Below are positions 1 to 6,559 of a stretch of DNA of 23,881 nt, piece by piece (position 1 is the first letter of the stretch; every line of letters starts with the position of its first letter). The notes beneath the pieces are model-generated. The model saw nothing but the letters and a program-made list of their open reading frames with translations, searched no databases and was not told where the DNA came from. Source of the stretch: UBA9676 sp036522155 (GTDB lineage: Bacteria > Actinomycetota > Actinomycetes > Streptosporangiales > Streptosporangiaceae); assembly GCA_036522155.1 (NCBI GenBank), contig DATDGI010000099.1, positions 1-23,881 on the forward strand. The letters are read 5' to 3'. Both the position numbers and the translations under genes were made by a program.

Positions 1-2
1 AG

Positions 3-1040
3 GTGTACCGACACTTCGGTGAGGTCGACGCCGCCGAAACATCGCCGCTGTACGAGCGCGTCGCCGTCGCCCTGAGTGAGTCCGATGCGGCGCTGCGCGC
101 CATCGAGGCGGTGCCGGCGCGCAGGCGGCACCCCACGGTGATCCTCGCCGCGCTGCACGACCTCGCCCTCGCTGGACGCGCCCCGGCGCTGGCCGCGGCC
201 TATGCCGCTGCGGACGGCGACGCTGCCGCTGGCGCGGCGATCGACACGCTGCTGCGGATGACCGACTCGGTCGTGGCCATCGCCGTGCGCCGGCAGATGC
301 GGGCCGGCGAGACCGGGTGCTGCGCCGTGCTGTATCCGGCCATTGCCGAGGCGGCGCGGCGGCTGGGCGTGGATGCGGTGGGGCTGATCGACGTGGGCTG
401 TTCAGCTGGGCTCAATCTCAATGTCGATCGCGTTGGCATCACGTACAGCAACGGACAATCGCTGGGCGACCCGTCATCTCCGGTGCAGCTGGCGTCTTCG
501 ATCGTGGGAGACCGGCCCATCCCGACGCGGGCGCTGCCCGAGGTCGTCGCCCGGGTCGGCGTCGACCTCGATCCGGTCGACGTGACCGACGCGGATGACG
601 CCCGATGGTTGCGCGCCTGCCTGTGGCCGGATCAGCCGGAACGGGCCGCGAGGCTCGAAGCGGAGATGGCGTTGGCGGCGGCGGCCCCTCCGCTGCTGCT
701 GCAAGGTGACGCCGTCGAGGTGGTGCCCGACGCCTTCGCCCATGTGCCCGCGGACGCCCTGCCTGTCGTCACCACGACGTGGGCGCTGTCGCATTTCCCG
801 CTCGAGAGCCGCCTGCGCTTCCTGCACCGCATCGACGAAGCGGCGGCCGGGCGGGCGGTGGCTTGGGTGTCGGCGGAGGGGGTCGGAGTCGCGCCGACGA
901 TACCGACACTTGGCGATCGCCGCGCCTCTGGCCACAGCATCATCGGCCTGGCGGTGTTCGACCGGTCGGCTCTGCGCGCCGAGGCCATTGGCCGCTGCTG
1001 GTCGCAGGGCCGCTTGCTGGCGTGGCTGGCAGACTCCTAG
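3..1040 (+). CDS. DUF2332 family protein (5' end probably outside window)
   Basis: The 345-residue frame matches the actinobacterial DUF2332 family in length and layout. It has an N-terminal stretch reading YRHFGEVDAAETSPLYERVA, then a helical region, then a glycine-rich DVGCSAGLNLN motif at about residues 130-140. That motif looks like the first nucleotide-binding loop of a Rossmann or methyltransferase-like fold. The C-terminal half contains a TTTWALSHFPLESR segment typical of the family. The biochemical role of DUF2332 is not established, and an SAM-dependent activity is only an inference from the glycine loop. The first possible start is GTG at position 3, but relatives usually have a few more residues before this point, so the true start is probably upstream of the window. 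Nothing next to it suggests an operon; the following gene has its own promoter. Confidence 0.85.
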   Translation: MYRHFGEVDAAETSPLYERVAVALSESDAALRAIEAVPARRRHPTVILAALHDLALAGRAPALAAAYAAADGDAAAGAAIDTLLRMTDSVVAIAVRRQMRAGETGCCAVLYPAIAEAARRLGVDAVGLIDVGCSAGLNLNVDRVGITYSNGQSLGDPSSPVQLASSIVGDRPIPTRALPEVVARVGVDLDPVDVTDADDARWLRACLWPDQPERAARLEAEMALAAAAPPLLLQGDAVEVVPDAFAHVPADALPVVTTTWALSHFPLESRLRFLHRIDEAAAGRAVAWVSAEGVGVAPTIPTLGDRRASGHSIIGLAVFDRSALRAEAIGRCWSQGRLLAWLADS

Positions 1041-1198
1041 TTGTCCTGTCAGGTTGATCCGTCGGCGAACTCTCCTGGAATCGGGATTTCCTCTCTGGAG
1101 CTGGTTCTGGGGCCTGCGCGGACGGCAGGCCGAACGGATGAATCTGTGTGCTGACCTGCGGCCACGCGCAGAGGCTGCGCAGTGTCCGAGCCTGCGGG

Positions 1199-1204
1199 TA
1201 ACGT
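1199..1204 (+). promoter_or_regulatory. -10 element of a leaderless promoter for the VOC gene
   Basis: TAACGT fits the TANNNT -10 pattern and ends 7 bases before the ATG at 1212. That spacing places transcription start at or next to the ATG. No convincing -35 hexamer was seen. A GAGG at 1171-1174 could instead serve the upstream GTG at 1182. Confidence 0.45.
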
Positions 1205-1211
1205 GCCGGGC

Positions 1212-1583
1212 ATGGACTGGAAGATCGAGCTCGTGGCGATACCGGTGAGCGACGTCGACAGCGCCAAGGCGTTCTACGTGGACCAGGTAGGTTTCCACGC
1301 TGACCATGACTACCAAGTCAACGAGGCGCTCCGCTTCGTGCAGCTCACCCCTCCCGGGTCGGCGTGCTCGATCGTGATGGGCACCGGGATCACCCAGATG
1401 CCGCCTGGCTCGCAGAAAGGCGTGCAAGTCGTCGTCGCTGATGTCAGGGCCGCCCGTCAGCAGCTGCTCGCGCACGGCGTGGACACCAGCGACGTTGACG
1501 TTCAGCCGTGGGGTTCGTTTGTCACGTTCAGCGATCCGGACGGCAACACCTGGGCGCTGCAGGAGTTGCCCCCGCGACCGTAG
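1212..1583 (+). CDS. VOC (glyoxalase/bleomycin-resistance fold) protein
   Basis: This 123-residue protein has the vicinal-oxygen-chelate layout of two beta-alpha-beta-beta-beta halves. The first half begins IELVAIPVSDVDSAKAFY and ends near the MGTGIT segment. The second begins GVQVVVADVRAARQQL and ends with FVTFSDPDGNTWALQEL, the classic C-terminal VOC signature. Members are metal-dependent lyases, dioxygenases or drug-binding proteins, and the substrate cannot be told from sequence. The start is chosen at ATG 1212 because relatives begin MDWKxELVxxPVSDVD and because TAACGT lies 7 bases upstream. A GTG at 1182 would add ten residues and has a weak GAGG in front of it. The gene stands alone: the neighbours on both sides are separated by more than 130 bases. 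Confidence 0.85.
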   Translation: MDWKIELVAIPVSDVDSAKAFYVDQVGFHADHDYQVNEALRFVQLTPPGSACSIVMGTGITQMPPGSQKGVQVVVADVRAARQQLLAHGVDTSDVDVQPWGSFVTFSDPDGNTWALQELPPRP

Positions 1584-1675
1584 ATCCTTCATCACGCGCA
1601 GCGCCGCCACGCCCGCCAGGAATACCCGAGCCATGCAAACACCGTGGTGCCCCCCTGTACGTGTCCAGAAATGAT

Positions 1676-1713
1676 GACAGGTTGCCTGTCTGCGGAAGGG
1701 CCGGGCCCATACT
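1676..1713 (+). promoter_or_regulatory. Promoter with 15-bp palindrome upstream of the PNPOx-like gene
   Basis: GACAGG-TTG-CCTGTC at 1676-1690 is a perfect 6+3+6 palindrome. CATACT at 1708-1713 (overlapping TACTGT at 1710-1715) sits 6 bases before ATG 1720 and fits a leaderless -10. The palindrome lies where a -35 or an operator would be, so it is a candidate regulator site. No cognate regulator is adjacent. Confidence 0.4.
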
Positions 1714-1719
1714 GTGGCC

Positions 1720-2175
1720 ATGGCAGCGTGGAAGGACGTGGAACAGGCGGAGCCTGAGTTCGCGGCGCGGGTGCGGCGGCTCTTCGACGCGGGCAGGCAC
1801 AAGACGATCGCGACGTTGCGGGCCGACGGCTCGCCACGGATCTCGGGCATCGAGTGCGAGTTCGCTGGCGGTGAGCTCAGGTTCGGGTCGATGCCGGGGG
1901 CGCGCAAGGGTGCGGATCTGAGGCGGGATCCGAGATTCGCGCTGCATGGTCCGCCGTTTCACCCAGAGGAGGGTAAGGAAGCCGAGTGGCCGGGCGAGGC
2001 GAAGATCGCCGGGCGGGCGGTTCTCGCCGGACCGATCGACGAGGGGCCTGCTGGAGATTTGTTTCTTGCGGACATTTCCGAGGTCGTCACCACCCGGCTC
2101 AACCCGGAGGCGACCTTGCTGGTCATCGAGTCGTGGACGCCGCAACGGGGTCTTCGCGTGGTGGAACGCGAATGA
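1720..2175 (+). CDS. Pyridoxamine 5'-phosphate oxidase-like FMN/F420-binding protein
   Basis: The 151-residue product matches the split beta-barrel (PNPOx-like) superfamily. After an N-terminal helix (AEPEFAARVRRLFDAG) comes the first strand pair, HKTIATLRADGSPRISGIE. This is followed by GGELRFGSMPGARKGADLRRDPRFALH, where the conserved basic and small residues usually contact a flavin phosphate. The C-terminal part (EVVTTRLNPEATLLVIESW) completes the barrel. Actinobacterial members bind FMN, F420 or haem and reduce small molecules; the substrate here is unknown. ATG 1720 is preferred over GTG 1714 because CATACT ends 6 bases upstream, which gives a leaderless message. The gene converges with the DUF998 gene on the other strand, with about 100 bases between the two stops. 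Confidence 0.85.
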   Translation: MAAWKDVEQAEPEFAARVRRLFDAGRHKTIATLRADGSPRISGIECEFAGGELRFGSMPGARKGADLRRDPRFALHGPPFHPEEGKEAEWPGEAKIAGRAVLAGPIDEGPAGDLFLADISEVVTTRLNPEATLLVIESWTPQRGLRVVERE

Positions 2176-2277
2176 CGATGGCACCTACGCTGGGGATTAG
2201 GGTGTGCGGGCGGGCCGTGAACAGATCGCTCGGGCCGCTGACCGCCTGGTAGCGCACCCGCCTTTGCTGTGATTCCG

Positions 2278-2910
2278 TTACCTGGCGGGGCCGGCGGAAG
2301 GCCTCCGGGCCAAGGATTGCCTCCGGTAACACATGACGATTACCGCGAGTGGCCACAGCGCCTGCGCCTCCGCGGCTACGCGCTCTGCCAGGCCGAGCTG
2401 CATGCCTGCCATGACCAGTTCCAGGTAGAACCACCCGAGCAGGCACAGCAGCACCGCGCTGGCACCCGCGCACACAGCCGGCCGCAGTACCCACGGCACG
2501 GAAGGCCCCCGCCTCCCGCCAGCAGCGGGCCAGGCCGCCAGGGCCAGGAACGCCACCGCCGCCGCGACGGTATGCGGCACTGAGTGTCCTGCGCCGGCCG
2601 GCACTGGATTCGCCGCCACCAGCACGGTAGCCACCCCGCCTGTCATCAGCAGGATCCGCCCAGGTGAGGCCGCGGGCCGCAACGCCAGCCCGGTGATGAC
2701 GTGGCAAGCCCCCACGCTCAGCAACGCCAGGGTCATCACCCACCGGTCAGTGGCACCGTGCGCCGCAAGGGCACTGATGGTCTGGGTCACCTGGTCGAAG
2801 GAACCCGGCTGCAGCATGGCCGCCACCGTCCACCCGCCGGCCAGCAGCACCGCAGCTGCAGCGGACGAGAGCACCCCCCACCACGGCACGTCCCGCACCG
2901 GGAACACCAT
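2278..2910 (-). CDS. DUF998 family integral membrane protein
   Basis: The 210-residue protein has about six hydrophobic segments. The first is near residues 10-32, followed by the family-typical SFDQVTQTISALAAHGATDRWVM loop. Further segments cover MTLALLSVGACHVITGLAL, ILLMTGGVATVLVAANPV, HTVAAAVAFLALAAW, VCAGASAVLLCLLGWFYLEL and a C-terminal helix. The pattern of one helix, a loop with QTISAL, then five more helices is characteristic of DUF998, whose function is unknown. It is probably located in the cytoplasmic membrane. It stands alone on the minus strand. A second DUF998 protein, with PISALSLGPGGWVQQLNF at the same place, is encoded at 21638-22396 in an operon with a TetR regulator. No strong Shine-Dalgarno was seen before the ATG. 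Confidence 0.8.
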   Translation of the reverse strand: MVFPVRDVPWWGVLSSAAAAVLLAGGWTVAAMLQPGSFDQVTQTISALAAHGATDRWVMTLALLSVGACHVITGLALRPAASPGRILLMTGGVATVLVAANPVPAGAGHSVPHTVAAAVAFLALAAWPAAGGRRGPSVPWVLRPAVCAGASAVLLCLLGWFYLELVMAGMQLGLAERVAAEAQALWPLAVIVMCYRRQSLARRPSAGPAR

Positions 2911-3090
2911 AGGCCAATCCCGTTGCGGCCTGCGACCCCACCGAACCGGCAGACGACCGCTGCAGGCCAGACTCGCACACCGTCAGGGCTAGAAGCGGAC
3001 GTCTGATGAGGCCGGCCCGGGCCCGGCCCGCAATCGGGGGCTGGCGCGAAGGGCGGCGCCTGCCATCGGCTCGTATCGGGGGGCTAGGGG

Positions 3091-3096
3091 AATACT
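3091..3096 (+). promoter_or_regulatory. -10 element of a leaderless promoter for the 83-residue gene
   Basis: AATACT ends exactly 6 bases before ATG 3103. It is the same ATACT-N6-ATG arrangement seen upstream of position 1720, and there is no Shine-Dalgarno. No clear -35 was seen. Confidence 0.4.
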
Positions 3097-3102
3097 GGCC
3101 GC

Positions 3103-3354
3103 ATGGTTGACGACACCGCCCGGGACCGGGCCATCTACCACGCGCTAAAGGCGGCCGACGAAGTCGCTGCGGCCCTTCAGGCTCACCTCATCGAGGAGCA
3201 CGGGGCTGATCCGGATCGGACCGTTGCCCACAATCCCTCCACCAACTCGCTCAAGCTGCTGCGGCAGGCTCGCGAGCGCCTGGGCGAAGGGCTGCGAGCG
3301 GTCGAGGCCGGCGCCATCGCTGAGTCTGACGCGATCTCCCTGCGCAACCAATGA
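3103..3354 (+). CDS. Small hypothetical protein (83 residues)
   Basis: I do not recognise this family. The protein is acidic at the start (MVDDTARDRAIYHALKAADE) and is probably all-helical, with alanine- and leucine-rich stretches such as EVAAALQAHLIEEHG and NSLKLLRQARERLGEGLRAVE. It has no signal peptide, membrane segment or cysteine. Codon usage looks like that of the neighbours, and a leaderless -10 (AATACT, 6 bases before the ATG) supports expression. The IS1182-family element inserted about 65 bases after its stop codon, so the reading frame is intact. A role in DNA binding or as a small partner protein would be speculation. Confidence 0.6.
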   Translation: MVDDTARDRAIYHALKAADEVAAALQAHLIEEHGADPDRTVAHNPSTNSLKLLRQARERLGEGLRAVEAGAIAESDAISLRNQ

Positions 3355-3419
3355 CCGCAACCTTCAACATCCCGATCAGCGGCACGACCGGATGTACTGC
3401 GTCGTCGGTCATGTCGCAT

Positions 3420-3423
3420 AACC
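3420..3423. repeat. Left target-site duplication (AACC) of the IS element
   Basis: AACC directly abuts the left terminal inverted repeat and is repeated directly after the right one at 4945-4948. Joining the two flanks gives GCAT-AACC-ATGC, so the target had dyad symmetry around the duplicated 4 bases. Confidence 0.65.
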
Positions 3424-3451
3424 CAGCCTGTCGCATAAACGGCGTGGCTTC
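3424..3451 (+). repeat. Left terminal inverted repeat of the IS element
   Basis: It starts CAGCCTGTCGCATAAA, followed by CGGCGTGG. It pairs with the right end at 4918-4944, with one substitution in the first 16 bases. The 10-mer TGTCGCATAA inside it (3429-3438) also occurs just outside the element at 3412-3421. Confidence 0.8.
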
Positions 3452-3486
3452 GTAGCGGAGGCCCCTGGTGGCTGGGATCCTGGGGT

Positions 3487-4827
3487 GTGCCGCAGAATTT
3501 TCTTTTCCCGCAGCGTGATCAGCCGTTGCTGCTGCCGGTGGATATGCGGGAGTGGCTGCCCGAGGACGATCTGGTGTTCGTCGTGCTGGATGCGGTGGCC
3601 ACTTTGGACCTGGGTGAGTTCCGCCGCCGGTACCGGGCCGATGGGCACGGCCGGGCGGCGTTCGACCCGGAGATGATGGTCGCGCTGCTGCTGTATGGGT
3701 ACTGCCAGGGCGAGCGGTCCAGCCGGGTGATCGAAAAGCGGTGTGTGCGGGACGTGGGCTACCGGGTGATCACCGGCGGCCTGCGCCCGGATCACGCGAC
3801 CATCGCCCGGTTCCGGGCCCGGCATGAGCAGGCGCTGGGCGGGCTGTTCAGCCAGGTGCTGCGGCTGCTGGCGGCCGAAGGCATGGTGGCGCTGGGCCTG
3901 CTCAGCCTGGATGGGACGAAGCTGGCCGGCAACGCGGCGCAGAAGGCGAACCGCACGCTGCCGCAGATCGAGAAGATCCTGGCCGAAGCGGCTGCGGCCG
4001 ACGCCGCCGAAGACGCCCGCTACGGCGATGCGCCGGGCGAGCCGACACCACAGACACTGGCAAAGCGGGCCGGGCGGCGGGAGCGGCTGGCGGCCGCCCG
4101 GGACCGGCTCCCCGCCGAGGATCAGGCCCGCCGTGACGCGCAGCGGGCCAGGCAGGAGGCGTGGGAAGCTGCCGCTGCGGCTGGGGCCCGGCGCGGCCAC
4201 CGCCCTAGTGATGAGCCGCCGCGCGCCAACCGCAACAACACCGAGCCGCGGGCGAACATCACCGACCCAGACGTGCGGGTGATGCGCAACCAGAAGGGCT
4301 ATGTGGCCGGTTACAACGGCCAGCTCGTGGTCACCGCGCAGCAGGTGATCGTGGGCGCGATGCTGTCCCAGCACCCGGTGGACCGCACCTTACTGCACCC
4401 CCTGCTGGACACCTGCCGCCAGCAGCTGGCCCAGGCCGGCATCGGACCGAACCTGCGCACCGTACTCGCCGATTCCGGCTACGTCAGCGAACAGAACTTC
4501 GCCCGCGCCGACGCCGACGGCCTGCGGCTGCTGGCGCCACTGGCCAAAGACCCCGGCCGGCGCTACGTCCGGGCCCCGCAACGGGCAAGGCAACTTGACC
4601 GGTTCCCGGCCACCGCCCGCGCCAGGCGGCGCCTGCGCCATCCCCGGGGCCGGGACGACTACCAGATGCGGGCCCGCACCGTGGAACCAGTGATCGGGCA
4701 GCTCAAGACCTGCCAGAACATGACCATGATGGCCCGCCGCGGCCTGGCCGCCTGCGAAAACGAATGGCTGCTCGCCTGCGCCGCGCACAACCTGCGCAAG
4801 CTGCACCGGCACCGCCTGCAGGGCTAA
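3487..4827 (+). CDS. IS1182-family DDE transposase
   Basis: The 446-residue transposase has the usual IS1182 layout. An N-terminal InsQ/DUF772-like domain covers about residues 15-95 (LLPVDMREWLPEDDLVFVVLD, then DPEMMVALLLYGYCQGERSSR). A long charged central insert follows, then the RNase H-like catalytic domain. The likely DDE triad is D142 in LLSLDGTKLAG, D329 in TVLADSGYVSEQN and E400 in RTVEPVIGQLK. No stop or frameshift interrupts it. The start is GTG 3487, and the product would begin MPQNFLFPQRDQPLL, as in relatives; the ribosome site is weak. It cuts and joins DNA at the terminal repeats of the surrounding element. The length is normal for the family (about 430-500 residues), so it is probably functional. 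Confidence 0.92.
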   Translation: MPQNFLFPQRDQPLLLPVDMREWLPEDDLVFVVLDAVATLDLGEFRRRYRADGHGRAAFDPEMMVALLLYGYCQGERSSRVIEKRCVRDVGYRVITGGLRPDHATIARFRARHEQALGGLFSQVLRLLAAEGMVALGLLSLDGTKLAGNAAQKANRTLPQIEKILAEAAAADAAEDARYGDAPGEPTPQTLAKRAGRRERLAAARDRLPAEDQARRDAQRARQEAWEAAAAAGARRGHRPSDEPPRANRNNTEPRANITDPDVRVMRNQKGYVAGYNGQLVVTAQQVIVGAMLSQHPVDRTLLHPLLDTCRQQLAQAGIGPNLRTVLADSGYVSEQNFARADADGLRLLAPLAKDPGRRYVRAPQRARQLDRFPATARARRRLRHPRGRDDYQMRARTVEPVIGQLKTCQNMTMMARRGLAACENEWLLACAAHNLRKLHRHRLQG

Positions 4828-4917
4828 CCGTCCAAGACCCATCCCCGGCAGCCAAACTCAGCACCGCCAAGACGGCGATCTCGAACCCGCATCTGCGTCC
4901 CGGGAATCCCGATCCGC

Positions 4918-4944
4918 CCCCACACGGCTTTGTGCGACAGGCTG
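4918..4944 (-). repeat. Right terminal inverted repeat of the IS element
   Basis: On the minus strand it reads CAGCCTGTCGCACAAA inward from 4944 and continues GCCGTGTGG. It matches the left terminal repeat. Confidence 0.8.
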
Positions 4945-4948
4945 AACC
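4945..4948. repeat. Right target-site duplication (AACC)
   Basis: A direct copy of the AACC found at 3420-3423, immediately outside the right terminal repeat. Confidence 0.65.
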
Positions 4949-5034
4949 ATGCAGCGGGCGGCGACTGCAGCCCATCGCTTGCCTGGCCTTCTGAGCATGA
5001 TCGGCTCGGCTGCCGAGGGGCCGAGCTGTAGAAG

Positions 5035-5181
5035 ATGCGCATCGAAATCACGGATCTGCCGGCGCTCGAAGTGGTTGCCGAAGCACGTGACTTATCGGGC
5101 CGTCGTGGTCGTGGCAGACTGGCGGCGTCGGCTGTCTGGTCGGCGGTGGCCGGCATAGGTGGCCGGCCTTTCTTTAGTTGA
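5035..5181 (+). other. Possible 48-residue open frame, weak
   Basis: An ATG-initiated frame (beginning MRIEITDLPALEVVAEARDL) fills part of the 225-base stretch between the IS element and the alpha/beta hydrolase gene. The first 20 residues look protein-like, but the rest is low in complexity and runs through the terminator hairpin into the opposite-strand stop codon. No Shine-Dalgarno is present. It may be the start of a decayed gene. Apart from this and the hairpin, nothing was recognised in 4949-5173. Confidence 0.2.
5148..5175 (+). terminator. Intrinsic terminator (plus-strand orientation)
   Basis: GGCCGG (5148-5153) pairs with CCGGCC (5163-5168) around a 9-base loop and is followed directly by TTTCTTT (5169-5175). 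The T-run is on the plus strand. It would stop transcripts coming from the IS element or the small frame before they run antisense into the hydrolase gene, and it overlaps that gene's stop codon. Confidence 0.55.
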
Positions 5182-5983
5182 GTCCGGGGTCGCGCTGGCG
5201 GGAGAAGTCGGTGTCGGCGCTGTTCCAGATCGCATTCATCAGCTGCTGGGGGGTTTCGAGTTGCGGCATGTGCCCGGTGTCCTTGATGAGCTGGAAGCGG
5301 GCGAGTGGGATGGCGGCGGCGTAGGCGCGGCCGTAGTCGGGGTCGGCGATCTGGTCGCTGTCTCCCCATAGCACCAAGGTGGGCAGCTCGACGTGGGCGA
5401 GCCGTCCGGCCAGGGTGGGGTCGCTCATCGCTGCTCCGGCGTAGGTGGCCAGGGCGGCGCGGTTGCCGGCGGCGATGGCCTGCGCCGTGGGCGGCAGCGT
5501 GGCGGGGTCGATGCGGAACGGCTCGGGGTTGTGGAAGCTGAGCGTGAAGACCTGGTTCATGGTGAGGGAGAAGAAGTCGGCGATCGGGTGGCCGGGGACC
5601 TCGATGCCGACCGCGTTGACGAGGATGGCGCCGCTGAGCCGCGGTGAGGCGAGCAGGGCCATCTCGGCCGCGATCCACCCGCCGATAGAGTTCCCGACGA
5701 CCGTCACGTCGTCGAGCTCGAGCTGGCCGAGCAGCGCGACGTAGAGCGCCGCCAGGCCCGGGACGCTGGTTAGCTTCTCGGGCCGCGCGGTGCCGCCGAA
5801 GCCGGGATGGGTGGGCACGATGACCCGCACGTCGTGGGTCTTCGCGAACAGCTCCGCGAAGCCGGTCACCGTGTCCGGGCCGCCGCCGCCGTGCAGGAGC
5901 AGGAATGGCTGCCCGTCGCCGTACGCGCTGACGGCAACGTTGACGGGGCCATCAGCAAGGGCCACAGTGCGGACGGTGGTCAT
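5174..5983 (-). CDS. Alpha/beta hydrolase
   Basis: The 269-residue protein has a complete alpha/beta-hydrolase core. The oxyanion-hole HGGGGP is at about residues 31-36, the nucleophile elbow GNSIGG carries S99, the acid is D210 in LWGDSDQIAD, and the catalytic histidine is H238 in KDTGHMPQLE. A cap region of about 60 residues lies between the nucleophile and acid strands. The fold suggests hydrolysis of an ester, lactone or C-C bond such as a meta-cleavage product; the substrate is not defined. The start is ATG 5983, which overlaps (ATGA) the stop of the original cupin frame upstream. The two were therefore probably translated as a coupled pair. The whole unit diverges from a TetR gene and shares its operator region. 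Because the upstream cupin now ends early at 6103, coupling to this start may be reduced. Confidence 0.9.
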   Translation of the reverse strand: MTTVRTVALADGPVNVAVSAYGDGQPFLLLHGGGGPDTVTGFAELFAKTHDVRVIVPTHPGFGGTARPEKLTSVPGLAALYVALLGQLELDDVTVVGNSIGGWIAAEMALLASPRLSGAILVNAVGIEVPGHPIADFFSLTMNQVFTLSFHNPEPFRIDPATLPPTAQAIAAGNRAALATYAGAAMSDPTLAGRLAHVELPTLVLWGDSDQIADPDYGRAYAAAIPLARFQLIKDTGHMPQLETPQQLMNAIWNSADTDFSRQRDPGLN

Positions 5984-6102
5984 GGGGTCTCCTCGGCGAA
6001 GTCGGTGGCCGGGACGGTCGCGTACCGGCTCATCACCGCGCCCGCGTTGTCCGGTGTCATGGGCTGGCCCGCGGCGATCATGTCGCGCAGGTCCCGGAAG
6101 TA
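5980..6102 (-). pseudogene. Untranslated 3' remnant of the cupin frame
   Basis: Directly after the TAG at 6105-6103 the same frame stays open for 40 codons, reading YFRDLRDMIAAGQPM and later VMSRYATVPATDF. It ends in TGA, which overlaps the hydrolase ATG as ATGA. The composition and protein-like character match a C-terminal helical tail of a roughly 156-residue cupin. The simplest reading is a single C-to-T change (CAG to TAG) in an otherwise intact gene. A sequencing error or natural readthrough cannot be excluded. Confidence 0.7.
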
Positions 6103-6450
6103 CTACACGTACAGATCGGGGGTGAACGTGTTCAGCAGGACCGCCGGTTCGCCGGCCGGATTGGCGAACGTGTGCGGGGCCCCGGGCGGGATCATGACGA
6201 AAGTCCCGGCCGGAGCGTCGTAGGTCGTGTCCGCCACGGTGAACCGGGCGGTGCCGGACACCACGTAGAAACCTTCGTCGTGCCGGGCGTGCCGATGCTG
6301 CGGCGGGCCGTCGGCGTGCGCCGCGATGGTGATCTCGCCGACGCCGAGCCGGTGGCCGGTCGTACGGCCGTCTTCGAGGATCCGCATCTGCACCGGGCCC
6401 AGCTGGATCGTCTCACCACCAGCGGCCGGGATTACTGAGATTTCTGTCAT
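6103..6450 (-). CDS. Cupin-domain protein, ended early by an in-frame TAG
   Basis: The 115-residue product is a single small beta-barrel cupin. The metal-binding motif 1 is PPQHRHARHDEGFYVVSG (His, His, Glu), and motif 2 is PPGAPHTFANP (His). All expected ligands are present, so the barrel itself is complete. Cupins of this type bind a metal and act as dioxygenases, isomerases or small-molecule sensors. After residue 115 (TPDLYV) a TAG interrupts the frame, and 40 further sense codons follow down to an ATGA overlap with the hydrolase. The truncated protein may still fold but lacks its C-terminal helices. The start ATG 6450 has a strong GGAGGA site. Transcription comes from a good divergent promoter (TTGCAC, 17 bases, TATGTT) under likely TetR control. 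Confidence 0.8.
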   Translation of the reverse strand: MTEISVIPAAGGETIQLGPVQMRILEDGRTTGHRLGVGEITIAAHADGPPQHRHARHDEGFYVVSGTARFTVADTTYDAPAGTFVMIPPGAPHTFANPAGEPAVLLNTFTPDLYV

Positions 6451-6464
6451 GGCTCCTCCGTTTG

Positions 6465-6522
6465 TGAGAGTTCACTTTCACGAACATAGACGGTTTGCTA
6501 GAATCGTGCAAGTTAACTCTCA
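6465..6522. promoter_or_regulatory. Divergent promoters with two TetR-type operators
   Basis: Two inverted copies of a 16-bp site lie here. One is TGAGAGTTCACTTTCA at 6465-6480. The other is TGCAAGTTAACTCTCA at 6507-6522. Read in the same sense they share TGxAAGTxAACTCTCA, 14 of 16 bases, and each is itself an imperfect palindrome. The cupin promoter on the minus strand is TTGCAC (6511-6506), a 17-base spacer, and TATGTT (6488-6483). The tetR promoter on the plus strand is TTTCAC (6476-6481), 17 bases, and TAGAAT (6499-6504). Each operator overlaps the start region of one promoter, fitting repression of both directions by the adjacent TetR. Confidence 0.75.
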
Positions 6523-6559
6523 TGATGCAACCAGGCATGCAGGATAAGGGAGGTGCATG

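Larger units (their letters stand above)
3424..4944 (+). mobile_element. IS1182-family insertion sequence, complete (1521 bp)
   Basis: The element is bounded by terminal inverted repeats. The left end begins CAGCCTGTCGCATAAA (3424-3439). The right end, read on the minus strand from 4944, begins CAGCCTGTCGCACAAA. Homology continues with mismatches and a one-base gap for about 27-30 bp (CGGCGTGG versus GCCGTGTGG). A 4-bp direct repeat, AACC, flanks both ends. The inside carries one full-length DDE transposase and a 100-base non-coding right end. Complete repeats, an open transposase and a perfect target duplication point to a recent and possibly still active insertion. It landed between genes, about 65 bases past the 83-residue gene, so it seems to have broken nothing. 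Confidence 0.88.

Noticed and set aside
1592..1634. Minus-strand MARVFLAGVAALRVMKDL-like start at 1634, similar to epimerase openings
   Set aside because: The similarity is limited to a few residues. The frame then runs antisense through the VOC gene with no nucleotide-binding motif.
474..1907. Very long minus-strand open frame of about 477 codons across DUF2332, VOC and PNPOx genes
   Set aside because: It is antisense to three recognisable genes, has Arg/Pro/His-rich low-complexity translation and no family match. Long false frames are common in GC-rich DNA.
2176..2277. Possible bidirectional terminator between the PNPOx-like and DUF998 genes
   Set aside because: The GC-rich segments pair poorly and lack a T-run, so no clear hairpin could be supported.
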